A stretch of DNA of 64,000 nucleotides from Clavelina lepadiformis (lineage: Eukaryota; Chordata; Ascidiacea; Aplousobranchia; Clavelinidae), in assembly GCF_947623445.1 (NCBI RefSeq), contig NC_135246.1, forward strand, positions 8,601,856 through 8,665,855, given 5' to 3'. Both the position numbers and the translations under genes were made by a program. The notes under the pieces were generated by a model that was not told where the DNA came from, ran no database searches, and saw nothing but the letters and a program-made list of their open reading frames with translations. Shown here piece after piece: positions 1 through 15,730 of the stretch. Each line of letters starts with the position of its first letter. The stretch's first letter is position 1.

Positions 1-559
1 CCCTGGACAAATTACCAACTATTAAATTATCAAACGCCCATTTAACAAAAAAGTAACAACAAATTTACCATCCATTGGAGAAGCAAGAAAAAAGCACATG
101 CACGCTTGCAAAACCAGCACTAAAATTAGCCTGAAATTTTAACAATTACTCGACGTACGATGGGTCAATTTTGACAACTAAAACATTTCTGACACGGCAG
201 GACATTCCTTTTTCGAACTGTGTAATCGCTTTTCTTTAACTAGGCCTACATCGATAAGCAAATAAATTGAACGTTTACAAGCCCAGCTCCAGCCATCAAA
301 ACTAGATAGCAGGGATTATTACATGATCCACCATTCAAGTCAAACAAAGCTTTTGTTACATCATAAACATGTTTTTACATAACACTCATAAATATCCCCG
401 TCTCACTATAATGTCCAGGCGGTTTCTTCTGTTGTCCAGAAGCATTGTGACGGCACTGAACGTACGCTCTAATAAGTATGAGCTGGGAAATGCAATGAAA
501 AAATTTTTACCCGGTCCCACACGTGAGGATATTTCACTTTAATTTCGCGTTGCGGCCAA

Positions 560-2000
560 AATGGTTGATACGAGATACGGAATTTTAGTTCGAGCTCAAA
601 ATCATTTTGCAAGAATCCCTTGCTCGGAAATATCGATGAATGGGTCGATTATCCAGTCAAGAATCTCCAATTGTATTACATCTGGAAACCAAACTTCCAT
701 GTCTTCATGGAATTCCTGAATATACTTGCTGTATGTCTCAACATCAACATTAGAAATATCTTTGTTGCTGATAGCAAGTTGGAAAACTGGAACAATTTAG
801 TGTAGCTAAATTTCGCCCATAGCTTATTTTTGAATCCACACAGTGCTGATTTTACCTTGATTAGATTTACCTTGTTACCCTGAAGGAATAGGTTCAATTC
901 GTTAATTTTGGAAAATATATCTGACAAGTATGCGATATCATTTCATAGCAATAATTTCTTTGGCAAGGCCAGGGTGACAGCTTCCCTTGGAGAGCCATCT
1001 TACTCCCGTGTGTAGAAATAAGCGCTCAAGGGCCTCGTTGTTTTCTTTACACAATTGCTTAAACAAGCGTGTGTTAAGTCCATGAGCTTTAATCTTATTT
1101 ACTGCCTTGATGACAGTCTTCAATGAGAGGTTAAGACGACCACTGATATTCTCGGCCACCAAATCCTGCGGATGAATCACACAATGAATTGTAAGCACGT
1201 TTGGATTCGCTGCTTTTAGGAATGCCATGAAGCCATGGTAACGGCCCATCATAGATGGGGCGCCGTCAGTTGCACACACTATGATATTGGTAAGTGGAAT
1301 TTGTTTTTTTTTCGAGATATGTTTTAACTTCTTAAAATACTGTCTCACCCCGAGTATCTGAATCCAGTGCTAAAGCTATTGCCAACTCTTGATGTAAAAC
1401 TCCATCATTCACAAAACGAACATACCCAAGTAATAGAGACTCATTTCCTGGCAAAGTTGACTCATCCAGCTGTAAACTGAATTCTGTATTCCTGATGATG
1501 CTGCATAAGCTATTTTCTATATAGGTGGCCCTCTCATCCACCCGTCTCTGAACAGTTTTGTTACTCAGAGGAATAGATTTAATAACTGTAGAAGAGGCCT
1601 TGTGATGCAAAACTGTGTCTAAAACTTCCTTCACTGATGGCAAGATCAATTCTTCGCCGATCGTGTGCGGCTTGCCTTTTCTTGCAAGCATCAAAGTCAA
1701 ATTGTAAGACGCACATTATCCATCATTACTTGTATGGGAAAGGTTTGAAAACACCGTGTCAACAGTTTTCCGTTTTTTGAAATTGTTCCGAACCATTTGA
1801 AAAAATGTTGCACTGTTGGCTACTTTATCTGGGTGAATTTTTGTTAAATGCTTGGAAAGTCTGGACGGCTTCATCGCTTCATTAGAAAACACATTGGCTG
1901 TGATTCGGAATTCGGGGCTGGAATTAATCCATACTGGAGATAACTGGAACTGTATTGCCTGCATTTTCGTTTGACTGAACACATTATTTAGCACTCTAAT
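560..2000 (-). pseudogene. Decayed hAT transposase (ZBED5/SCAND3/FAM200-like)
   Basis: Read on the minus strand, four consecutive open stretches resemble one hAT-family transposase. About 1994-1716 has a BED-finger-like tail with an H-x4-H spacing (SKHLTKIHPDK). About 1700-1332 contains LDEST, the usual first acidic catalytic region. About 1348-938 contains ATDGAPSMMGR and IHCVIHP, the second catalytic block of this family. About 927-676 follows on. The pieces sit in different frames or are separated by stops, and no intact protein can be read, so this is a dead copy. The promoter-side terminus of the element appears to lie near 2383; the other end was not found and may lie outside the window. 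The family assignment is from remembered motifs. Confidence is high for hAT and lower for the subfamily. Confidence 0.8.
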
Positions 2001-2289
2001 GATTGAATTAAATAACTATACCTAGGTACCGGCTCACTCACTAAAATCTAAGAATATTGCTATTCACAATCACACTAGCTTCCTCGTGGCTTAAATACTC
2101 TTTGGCATATGCAATATGAGAAAAAACGCAAGATTATTATGACGCAATACTATTGGAATTCGTCTAACTTATTAACATAACAATAAGAATAGTGAGACCA
2201 ATAAATATATTTTATTTTAAGATTAACCGAAAACAGGAAAGTAAAATAAGTAAATCGAAGCATAAAAGTATTATACAAACAGCGCAAAT

Positions 2290-2383
2290 GTTTACTTTGG
2301 CACTGTTCTTGTTACTGCCCACTTTATTATTAGCGCCCCCCAATCGCCCATTTAGTAGCCAGCGCCAACTTTGGGAAGCACTG
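2290..2383. repeat. hAT terminal region
   Basis: The minus-strand reading from 2383 begins CAGTGCTTCCCAAAG, a typical hAT terminal inverted repeat start, followed by GC-rich subterminal sequence with GGGGGGCGC. The next 8 bases outside (2384-2391) are GCCTAGGC, which would be the target duplication. I could not find the partner copy on the left, so the element edge is supported on one side only. It lies just upstream of the decayed transposase and probably belongs to it. Confidence 0.6.
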
Positions 2384-2391
2384 GCCTAGGC

Positions 2392-4114
2392 GATCAAAAA
2401 AAATTGCCACCCAAAAACATGGTGGCGGTAACTTCAAAAAGGCCTATTAGTTTTCTATGATGGATGAAGTTCCAAAAAAATATGCAAATTGTGTCGAATC
2501 ATCGAAGCATTACAAATGAATACAGCAATTTATGTCACCAGGTGTGAAATTTTATCCTGTGTAAGTGTATAACATATTTTTAGTTTTAACTGCATGGTTT
2601 AGATTAGAGTTTAGACAATAGTTTTATGATGAATCCTGTAGAGTATGGCATGTGCACACTAACAAGCAGCATGTATTTTACAGACTGCCAGTTACCAAAT
2701 TTGCTACTTCTGTAAACAACTAACCGGTTATGCAATTGGTGTTTTCGTACCTTAAGTGTTTTCAACAAAATTTATTCCGAGTTAGTTTAAATTCTGCCAT
2801 AACATATAATGGTAATGAATGTGTATAAATTATCTACTCGAAATAGTTTGCGACCTACTGTACCTAGAACCAGCGAGATAATGTATCCTGGAAAGGATTG
2901 ACAGTTTGTTTTACAAGGTGTACTTCGCTGCAAAGAATGCGTTCTTCACATCAGTAGTGCAGTCCAGTATGAATGACAATGTTTGGGCATCATAGATTCT
3001 CAAACTAGGCTAATTTTTTTTAACATACCATACCTAAAACTACAAATAAATCTTTTTATCAAATGTCAGAAAGCAAGCAATAGGCTAGCAATAACCAATT
3101 GTTACACAATCTGGGACATTTTTAGGCCTAATTGGTGTTTTTTTTCTTATTCTATTTTATGATGAAACAACAAAGAAGCAAGTAAAACATTAGGAATGCT
3201 GCAATAAAACAAGCTTTGCTTTAGCTGGTTAGCAAGATAGGTTGTTCTTAAATTATGTTCATGTGTTTTACTTACAACAGGTTATCCTGTCGACTTTCGT
3301 ATACAATGGTGTCTAATGATGTGTAACTACATTTTCTAAGTATATTTGTTATGAATCACTGTTGCTTATAGTACATTAATTTGTGATATAGCAAAAGGCT
3401 GGGTCATGAGCACCAAAAAAGTGTTTGATCAAGTTAAAAAAGGGTTGTGACTTGTGAGTTCCCCTGGGTTATGGTGCTACTACAATTTATCTCCTGGTAA
3501 CAAATTTAAGAGTTTTCACTTGCAGACGTAGAATCATAATTGTGTTTATAGTACAGTAAATAATTCGTTGCTGGCCATTTCTGTACCTTGCTTACACTGA
3601 TCACTGAAGTAAAATAGTTTCATACAGCAAGAAAACAAGAATGACATTAACCAGAGTTCGGTAAATATGCTTTTTTTGGTGTTTATCTTGGTTACTATAT
3701 GGTGTATGCATTTAGGTGTTTAGGCTATGGTTTTCATTCTAACATTGTTGCTCAAGTGTTGATTACATACAAACTAAGAATTGCTAGCAGTAGATGATTG
3801 TTTTAAAGTCGCATGTGACCAGTATGAAGCCTTTTTTTTAACACAATTGCCTTAGGGCATTTGTTACATTTTCATCTTCACAGACTTGTTTGGTTAGTCT
3901 TGTTGCCAGTGTTCAGTCTTAATTTACAACAGTTTTACATTTAAAAGAATTGGAAGCTAGTGAAAACTGGTTGTTTTTTTTTACAGTTATTTTAGTTAGA
4001 GTGCAATATTAAGTACTAGATCTACTAGTATGTCTAAAGACTAAATAAGAAGGTTTTTATTTTTTCCTGATCTCTCTACTGTAATACGTATCTGCACACA
4101 GTTTTGTTTAATAA
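2392..4114. other. Non-coding stretch upstream of adenosine kinase
   Basis: AT-rich sequence with frequent stops in all frames. No coding exon, RNA gene or transposon end was recognised. It presumably contains the promoter and any 5' untranslated exon of the ADK gene that follows. No TATA box or initiator could be assigned with confidence. Confidence 0.5.
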
Positions 4115-4162
4115 ATGTTCAACATAATAGTAACGTTTTTTAAAAAACATAAGCATAGCATA

Positions 4163-8384
<4,222 letters not shown>

Positions 8385-8532
8385 TGCCCCATTGACAAAG
8401 GATTTTGTAGATGTTGTTAATTTATGAGGGGGTTGCCGCACATTTGTTTACCTGCTTTTTGCATTGTTTCACACGCCAATTACCTGATAATAATTGGTCT
8501 ACATGGATCAAGATGAGTGTATTAATTACTAT

Positions 8533-8538
8533 TTTATT
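8533..8538 (-). terminator. Polyadenylation signal of the AMSH gene
   Basis: AATAAA on the minus strand, about 90 bases past the AMSH stop codon. It is the only canonical hexamer seen in the short space between the convergent ADK and AMSH genes. No equally good hexamer was found on the plus strand for ADK, so the two 3' ends may overlap. Confidence 0.5.
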
Positions 8539-8625
8539 GTTTTGTAAGTGCAACACAATAATACAATTAGTGGAAAATGATTCACGACAACATTACGGCC
8601 TTTTCCCAGTACAGCGACCAAAATA

Positions 8626-11600
8626 TCATTTTTTTCTCCAGTCAACAATTTCCACTTTCTGAGAGGATGAAACCTTCACGTGATCACAAGCCTGAACACA
8701 TTCATAAACACGTACAAAATAGCTTTGTATATATGTAATATTATTGCATAACTTACTTCAAACAAGGCAGGATTAGAGGGATGTGGGTGAAAACCTATCT
8801 TTCTACAGTTGCCTATAACATTCATCCCGTGGTCTGGTGTTAGCATAAAATAACCAACCTATAACAACAAATATACATCTGCAAATTTCAATAACCTGGT
8901 GAAGAAATGTTTCCTTCATAGAAAGCTTACTTCATTAAATTTTCCAGAACAAACAATTGCTACAGATTCAGGCATCAAACACTGATATGGGTAGTGTGTA
9001 TGCAAATCAACACTTGATAAAAACGCAGTTTGTGAAGGATGACTCTACACGAAAAAGGGGAGCTGTAGTATAAATGAATCACACTTTCTGAAACCTCAAG
9101 ATAAAATAAACTGATTGTACATGAATCCATCCCAGGCAAATGCCATTATACTGATCTTGAAAGTCCCACATATCTTCTTCTCTGGTGGTGTCACAACTAT
9201 CTGGTGCTCCAATTTGATGTGGTATAAGAATGTGTGTTATAACAAATTCTTCATTGGCCTGCAGGAATAAGATATAATTGTTAAGATAATTGACAAACTA
9301 AACAAATGCACAATTTTAGCATTTACTACGACACAGAAACTTGCCAGTTTCCCAAATAAAACTCCACAGGTTTCAATATTTTTACAGGTATTTGCCTCTG
9401 CACATTTCATAAATTTGCTTGAAAGCTCACTCGGTGATACAATTGTTCTTAATCCATATTTATTTTTTGAAATGGTAAGGGACCTGTAAAAGAGATTAAG
9501 AACTCTGCTTGGTTAGATTTTGCAACCTCATTTTTGGTCGTAATCTGTGTGTTGAATGTGGACCATACATAATTTACTAATAGGGCATAACAAACTGACG
9601 CAGTAAATGAGGTTGACAACTGATCCACGTTATGAACATTTGAAACAGTAGAATTGTCAGTGATCAATGTTGGTTTTAAAGATCGATTAATTGCAGGCTT
9701 TGTTGTTGCTGAAAAGTAAAATATTTTCTTTCTGGTCAAATGAAGGCATCCAAGATGTGTAACAAAAATTATTCCCGATATCACACAACTGTATGTAGAA
9801 TAAGTAAGTTGACAACAAGCATACTTTTGACCAACAGTAGTATAAAATGCAAATCTAACATTCACTCAAAAAACCTCCCAGCCACATTTCAAAATGTCTA
9901 TGCTTTTCAGCGTAACTGACCTGCTTTGGGAGGAATTTGTACAGCAACACCAGCTGTAGCAATAGCTGAGGTGTTTTCTGTTGATGATGAACTATTACAA
10001 AAAATGGGTGGCAGAGCAAAGTCAATTGGGAGAAGTGGTTGTTTTGTATCCTTTGCTGCTTGATCACTATATCTGGAAATGAAAATATCATAAACTTACA
10101 GTAATACAATGTATATATATAAGTATGAATGATAACTTTTCATCAGCGTTACAATTTTAAGCTGGTATTTCGTAACAAGTGAAGATTTTCAATACAACAC
10201 AGATTTGTTGAATCTAACTTGAAAGTTGAAACCAAAATAAACATCCTAATTCTTAATTTCTAGTAAAACTACTGGATTGGTAAATGTGTACTTGTGTGAC
10301 AATTCATCAAACCAGAACCAGACAAAAAACCAAATACTCACAAAATAAAACTTGTGGCAGACTAAGGAGGCATGTGAGTCAAAAATCACAATTTCTACGA
10401 GTGGTAGTTTCTTGTGTGATTCACATGGGCAGCATGGTTGAGGTACTTTTTTAGTCTGGGAGTTACCCTACCAGTTGGCATTATATAGGTGAACTGACCA
10501 TTTTAGGCCAAATTGCACTTTTAACTTCGTACCTCTGGAGTTTGAGATATGTGATATTCGTGGGAACATTCCACTTTAACAGCAGTTGCATTCACCTCCT
10601 AATGTCATTTTTATTTAGTTGTGTTGCTGTAAGATTTATTAAAGAAACTGCATACAACATGGTGGCAGCAATGGGATCATAAAGCACACCCGAAGACAAC
10701 ATTAAGATATTTGCTATTTTTGTAAGTCAATAATGATGACGTCGATAACAATAAACCTCCCAACGTTATTTAATCCTCGATCTGGAAACTTTTGTTGCAA
10801 AATGCTGTGTCAAACAAAAACAGTTTAACAAAGAACCATTGATTTCCACACCCTTACCCAGGGTCCATCGCAGAAAATTGATTGTGATCTTTTCACCTTG
10901 CGATTGGTATCATATGTACTAGCAACAGATTAATTTCCAAGATACATTGACATCGTGACATTATTGACAAATCCAAAGCTAGCTGCTGTTCAGGCATCCC
11001 AGAAAAGGTAGTCACAGATAATGGCCCACAATTTTCATCTGCACTTTTACTAGGTTTGCGAGATTCCTCTTTATCCCTACAATTTTCATAAGCATGATAA
11101 CATGATAAAGCAGCAGACCTCTCCCAAAGCTAGCGCCTAACACACATGTATGTACACACCATGGGGGTCAAACAAGGGAAGGTTGAATAATCACAGCAGA
11201 CTATATGCCACCTTCATACATAACAGAGACTTCAAGTAGAACACAACTATGTGTTGCATCTCTGACGATGACCGACAGAGGAATGTAAGCCCCTACAGAA
11301 CACTTTATGAAAGAAGGATTATTCCACCTTTGTATGGCCAATTTTGTGAGCTAAACAAGCATTTTATTTAAACTATGTTGTACAGTGCAAATTGATTACT
11401 CCGTTATTTCATGACAATAGTTTTTTAGATGGCAGCCTACAGATTCCGTATCTTTGAGAGTCGTGTATTTAGAGCATGTTGTTGTACTTAGACAGGAGGA
11501 TGTGGAATAATTCCCTTTAAGCCAGGGGCGGGCAACAAATGGCCCGCCACGAGATTTTGAGCGGCCCGCAGACAGCTTCCGGTCTTACATGATGTGGCCT

Positions 11601-14600
11601 GCGGCCACGATTCGGTCGGCCACGATTAATGTATCGATTCAAGAATCCGGGCGCCCAGTACTTCATTTTCCCATATCAGGCCCACCGACCGAAGAAGTTG
11701 CCCGGCCCCTGCTTTAAGCCGTTTGGAACATTCCACTTTAACAGCAATTGTATTCGCCTTCTAAGGTCAATCTTATTTGATTGCATTGCTTTAAGATACA
11801 TCAAAGAAACAACATACAACAATATTTATTGGATTCCCATGTGAGGTGGCCCCACATATGCTTCATCCATATCAAAATTTATAAAAGCTCCATGCAAAAT
11901 TTTTAGAATAAATGTGTTTTTGGTAATTTCACTAAAAAAGGAACAAAACAAGTTACTGGCTGTTTTTTAGCAATGTACATTTTTTTCCTGCATCAAAGAA
12001 ATCAAGTATATAGTGGATTAATCTTACTTGGCTTCTATTTCCAGCCTTTCCATTTCCAATTCTTTTCGTCTTCTTTCATTAAGGAAAGCGTCCATTTGTT
12101 CCTTTTCCAATTGCCTTTTTTGGTTTTCTATTTCAGCTTTTATGTTTTCCTCTTCTTGCCTTCTCTTTTCCTTTTCAAGCCTTGCAAGTTCCGTTGCTCT
12201 TTCCTTTTTATATAAATCATGTAACTGGCAAATTCTTAAGAAGCATCAAACACCAAATTTTCCGATTTCGACTGTTGAGTCATCAATCGTCATTTAAAAA
12301 AATTAAAAAATTTAAAAAAAAATTTAAAAAAATCAGAGAGCAGGGAATGGTTGTAGTTGCTTATGAGTTTGGAATTACCCTATCATATGATGTGTCTTAA
12401 ATATCTAAGTTGCATATGTTGAAAGTTACTGAAAATAGGTATGAAAATTGGTAATGTGTATTTTTTAATGAGAATATTTAGTATATATTCATTCTGAGAT
12501 GCAAACTAAATCCATGTGCAAAGGTTTAGGAAGCACCATGCCGTATTTTTCGAGTAATTGCTTTTATTAATCTAATGCCAATATGATAATAAAACCAACT
12601 ACAAAATAAGCTGTTTTGGAAAGTTGAAGCCCCATTCAAAGGAGCACTGTTTGCAAACAAAAATTTACCTGTTGTTGTATATACTTTTTGTATGCTTCTT
12701 CATATTTATTTTTCAGCAAAGGCTTCAGTTTCTCAGCTTTTTCAAAAGCTAATTTTAATGCTTTTCTGTTGGCAGCCTTCTCTGCTGCGGGCACGTTGTT
12801 AAAATCTGGATGTGTTTTCAATTTTTCAACTGACAATCTAACCAAATAATTCAATCGTATCAAAGCCGTGAATTAGAATCAATAATAACATGTGGGCAAT
12901 ATTTCAAAGGTTGGACTAAAGGAAAGTCTTTAATTATGAAGTAGCATAAAAAGCATAGATATACTGCCATCCAAAAAATAATTAAAATTATGTAACAACA
13001 TTGCAAATGCTGCTGTTTTTTAATTTGGATTACAATGTTATTTGAAACAAACTTACCCAGCAATGCCTGCATCCACATATTATGTCATCATTCAAAGCAT
13101 TTAAAATTACAATGGACTGGTTATAAATGATGACAGTTGACTTTACAGTTGGGTCCATACCTTTATCGTAACAATGGAGTAAATTACTCCCTCAATTCCC
13201 AACGCCCTTACTACATCTTGATAATACTTATGCAACACCGACCTCATCACAAAACTGTAGAGGCTGACAGAAAACTTTTTTCCAATGAAACAAAAGCTTT
13301 TCAAAATTTTTTCACTGTATTTGCTTTCTTCTTTTACCTAATCCTAGTTGAACAACAATATCAACCTAAATGATGACAGGAGAAGATGGATATTACTGGT
13401 GTAAATAATCTTGAAAAATAGTATTCCCTTCATAACACACTGCAAATACCATTAAATGCAAATACATAAGAAGCTGGAGAACAATTTAAATACACCAATT
13501 CAGAGGTTGCCAGAATACAATAAGCTCTTGCATGTGGCCTGCCAAGAGATGTCATATAACTTGTGATACTAACAGAAATCAAAGTTGTAATAAAAATTAC
13601 CACAACCTTTGATTAATAAATAAATATTCAACCTTGCAAAACTGGTTGTACTGTGGGCTGCAGATTAAAGGCATTTGACTTGTTCCAATTACTTGGTGGA
13701 CATAATCATCTTTGTCCTGTCTGCAGTATGGTTTTAGTGTACAAACTTCGATCATGTACAACTTAATCTAAATAACATCAATGCAACAATGCTAGGCACT
13801 ACAAGCAAAATCCATCCTCCCACATTAAAATTTCTTTAAAAAGTATGGCAGGGTTTTTTAAAAGTTGAAAAGTGAGCTATCAACTATCTTGTTAACTACA
13901 AGTATATAATTTCGAATACATACAGTAGGCAACGGTTTTAAGCTAGTTGCTTATTTCAGTTACAATCAACTTAACAGCCCTTCTACACTTGCATAATGTT
14001 GCAAAAATTTTTTATAAAACATGGTTAATCATCAGGGAACATCCGGCTGGGTAAAGAAGTGCAAGAAAGGTTATCTTTCATAGCAGAAAAACAAGATTAA
14101 CACTCAGACCTCAACCAATATAACCATGGTGACTGAGGCAAGGGTTGCATAATTGTGGTGAGATCAGTATGGGGCGAGGTGAATGGATACACTTTCTCAA
14201 GCGTTAGTTCAACTCTTTCCATTTGGCAAATTGCAAGTTTCATTCAACATGGTGCAGGTATGGTACTAAACTTGGTAATGTAATTTAAGTATTTTCTGAT
14301 GAACACATTTACTACACTTTTTACACTATTGAAGCTTTGCAAATCTGTTGTTGTTCACCAGTGCTAATATTTAGGAGTTAGTGCAGTTATTGCTTTGGCA
14401 AAAAGGAACGACATTAACAGTCAATTTAGCCTGGAGCAAAACCTAGGCACTACCGCTTACAGTGGGCATTCTTAAGTTTTTAGGGGGAAGAAAAAGCAAG
14501 GCATCAGTATGGGGGCACTGTATATTGCTTTTATCCAATTTTAAACCGGTTTTGCCTGCAAGTAATACTCTATGATATATCATAATCGTATTTACAGTCT

Positions 14601-15730
14601 ATAAAAGATCCATTATTGTGCATTTTTTTACACAAACTGGCTCAAAAGCTTTCGTATTCTAGAAATCATGGAATCAAGTAGTCGTTATGTATGAATGTGG
14701 TTCATTATCATTCTTACATTTTCTGCGAGAGCAATTTTGCAGTGACATTAATTAAGAAATAGTTTGTTGTGAGATCTACAGTAACAATTGATTGATTAAA
14801 CAAGTCTTTTGCTTCCTACTAAACATATTGTTAACAAGAAAAGATATAATTGGCTAGATTGATATTATTACTATTTCTCATTATCTTTTCTTATTACCTT
14901 AAATATGTTTTAAATGGCGCTTATAAGAAAAGCAAATTACACAATAGCCTCCCACAGACTGTTCATGGTCTTAGCGACAAAGAAGCAGACAAGTTAAGCA
15001 AAGGCCCATGAATGGTTGGTCCCTTCTATATTTTACCCATTACATATGTAACATCTATGGACGATTAATTAAAAAATTATTTTTAAGATTTGACCACGTG
15101 GAAATTAGTTAGCAGGTAGAGGGGTAGAAGGAACACTTGGCATCTGTATAAGATTGTTTATAGAATGTGCTTGGGATAACAGATGCTTAAAAACACTAAT
15201 TCAGCAAGCCACACCCAACCCTAAAAGATGCCTAATTGTTTGAAACAAAAATGAACTGTAAAAATGTAATCGCAAAATGCGGCCATGCATGTGGCCGGAT
15301 GTTATAAGCATTTGTACTACCTATCCCCACTGTACTACTGAACTCAATAATGCTTAGTTTTATTAGGAAAACGTAATGAAAATGAAAAATGAATGGAACT
15401 GAACAGCTGAACACCAATAAAAGGTGCGGTATTATGTTATTTTACTTACACAATATACTTTGCATACAAAATATATGAATTCTCCAAATCCTTTTCTTCT
15501 AGATAAACGGATGCCTGCATAAACAGCAAAACAATTACCATTAACAACTAACCGACTGTCGTCGACAACGATGTAAATAACAGTGGAAACCTAATACTCA
15601 CCATTCTCATAAGTTCTTGGCAAGAACGATAATATCGTCGAATGGGGACATTGTGATTGATATCAACTTGACTTCCTTTTGAAAATAAATCACGGAGTCT
15701 TTGGCTTGGTTCAAGCATTGCAGTTGCCAT
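8626..15730 (-). CDS. STAMBP: AMSH/STAMBP-type JAMM deubiquitinase
   Basis: Zinc metalloprotease that trims K63-linked ubiquitin on endosomal ESCRT-0 cargo. Coding exons on the minus strand: 15730-15602, 15514-15450, 12837-12669, 12224-12028, 10072-9921, 9708 to about 9600, 9483-9345, 9258-9121, 9044-8931, 8858-8757, 8691-8626. The first three encode the N-terminal USP8-dimerisation/MIT-like helices ([15 protein letters not shown]). The fourth is a charged coiled coil ([20 protein letters not shown]). Exon five is a proline-rich linker; exon six contains RSLKP. The last five form the MPN domain with the complete JAMM motif [24 protein letters not shown] and [11 protein letters not shown] also fit the family. 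Phases agree at every junction except the 3' end of exon six, where I found no convincing phase-2 donor. The exon 9483-9345 donor is GC (CTG|GCAAGT). The start codon is the first ATG in the exon; a second at 15718 is also possible. The 2.6-kb intron 12838-15449 shows nothing recognisable. Confidence 0.93.
10550..11821 (+). mobile_element. Internally deleted short-LTR Ty3/gypsy relic
   Basis: Two similar direct repeats of about 110-125 bases bracket this stretch in an AMSH intron: 10550-10659 and 11501-11821 (the latter interrupted by a MITE). Both share the core AACATTCCACTTTAACAGCA and end in CATACAACA. The left repeat is followed at 10660 by TGGTGGCAGCAATGGG, which looks like a tRNA primer-binding site. 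The right repeat is preceded by a purine tract (GACAGGAGGA, 11491-11500). Between them, about 10993-11040 on the plus strand reads [16 protein letters not shown], the integrase motif with the second catalytic aspartate. No other domain is intact, so the element is a deleted relic. The outer LTR edges are estimates, and a clean 5-base duplication was not seen. Confidence 0.75.
11523..11711. mobile_element. hAT MITE inserted in the short LTR
   Basis: A 189-bp element that begins CAGGGGCGGGCAAC and ends GTTGCCCGGCCCCTG. The ends form an inverted repeat with one extra base. The flanking 8-base duplications CTTTAAGC (11515-11522 and 11712-11719) are perfect. Its GC-rich interior contrasts with the AT-rich surroundings. 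The insertion splits the right-hand LTR of the gypsy relic and is therefore younger than it. Confidence 0.93.

Noticed and set aside
2192..2389. Plus-strand open frame
   Set aside because: It runs through the hAT terminal region and has no conserved motif.
9449..9865. 138-codon minus-strand frame
   Set aside because: It reads through an AMSH exon and intron sequence; only the first part after the acceptor at 9708 is coding, and the true next exon uses another frame.
12028..12297. Plus-strand Ser/Phe-rich frame
   Set aside because: Antisense to the AMSH coiled-coil exon; its composition is the complement of the Lys/Glu codons.
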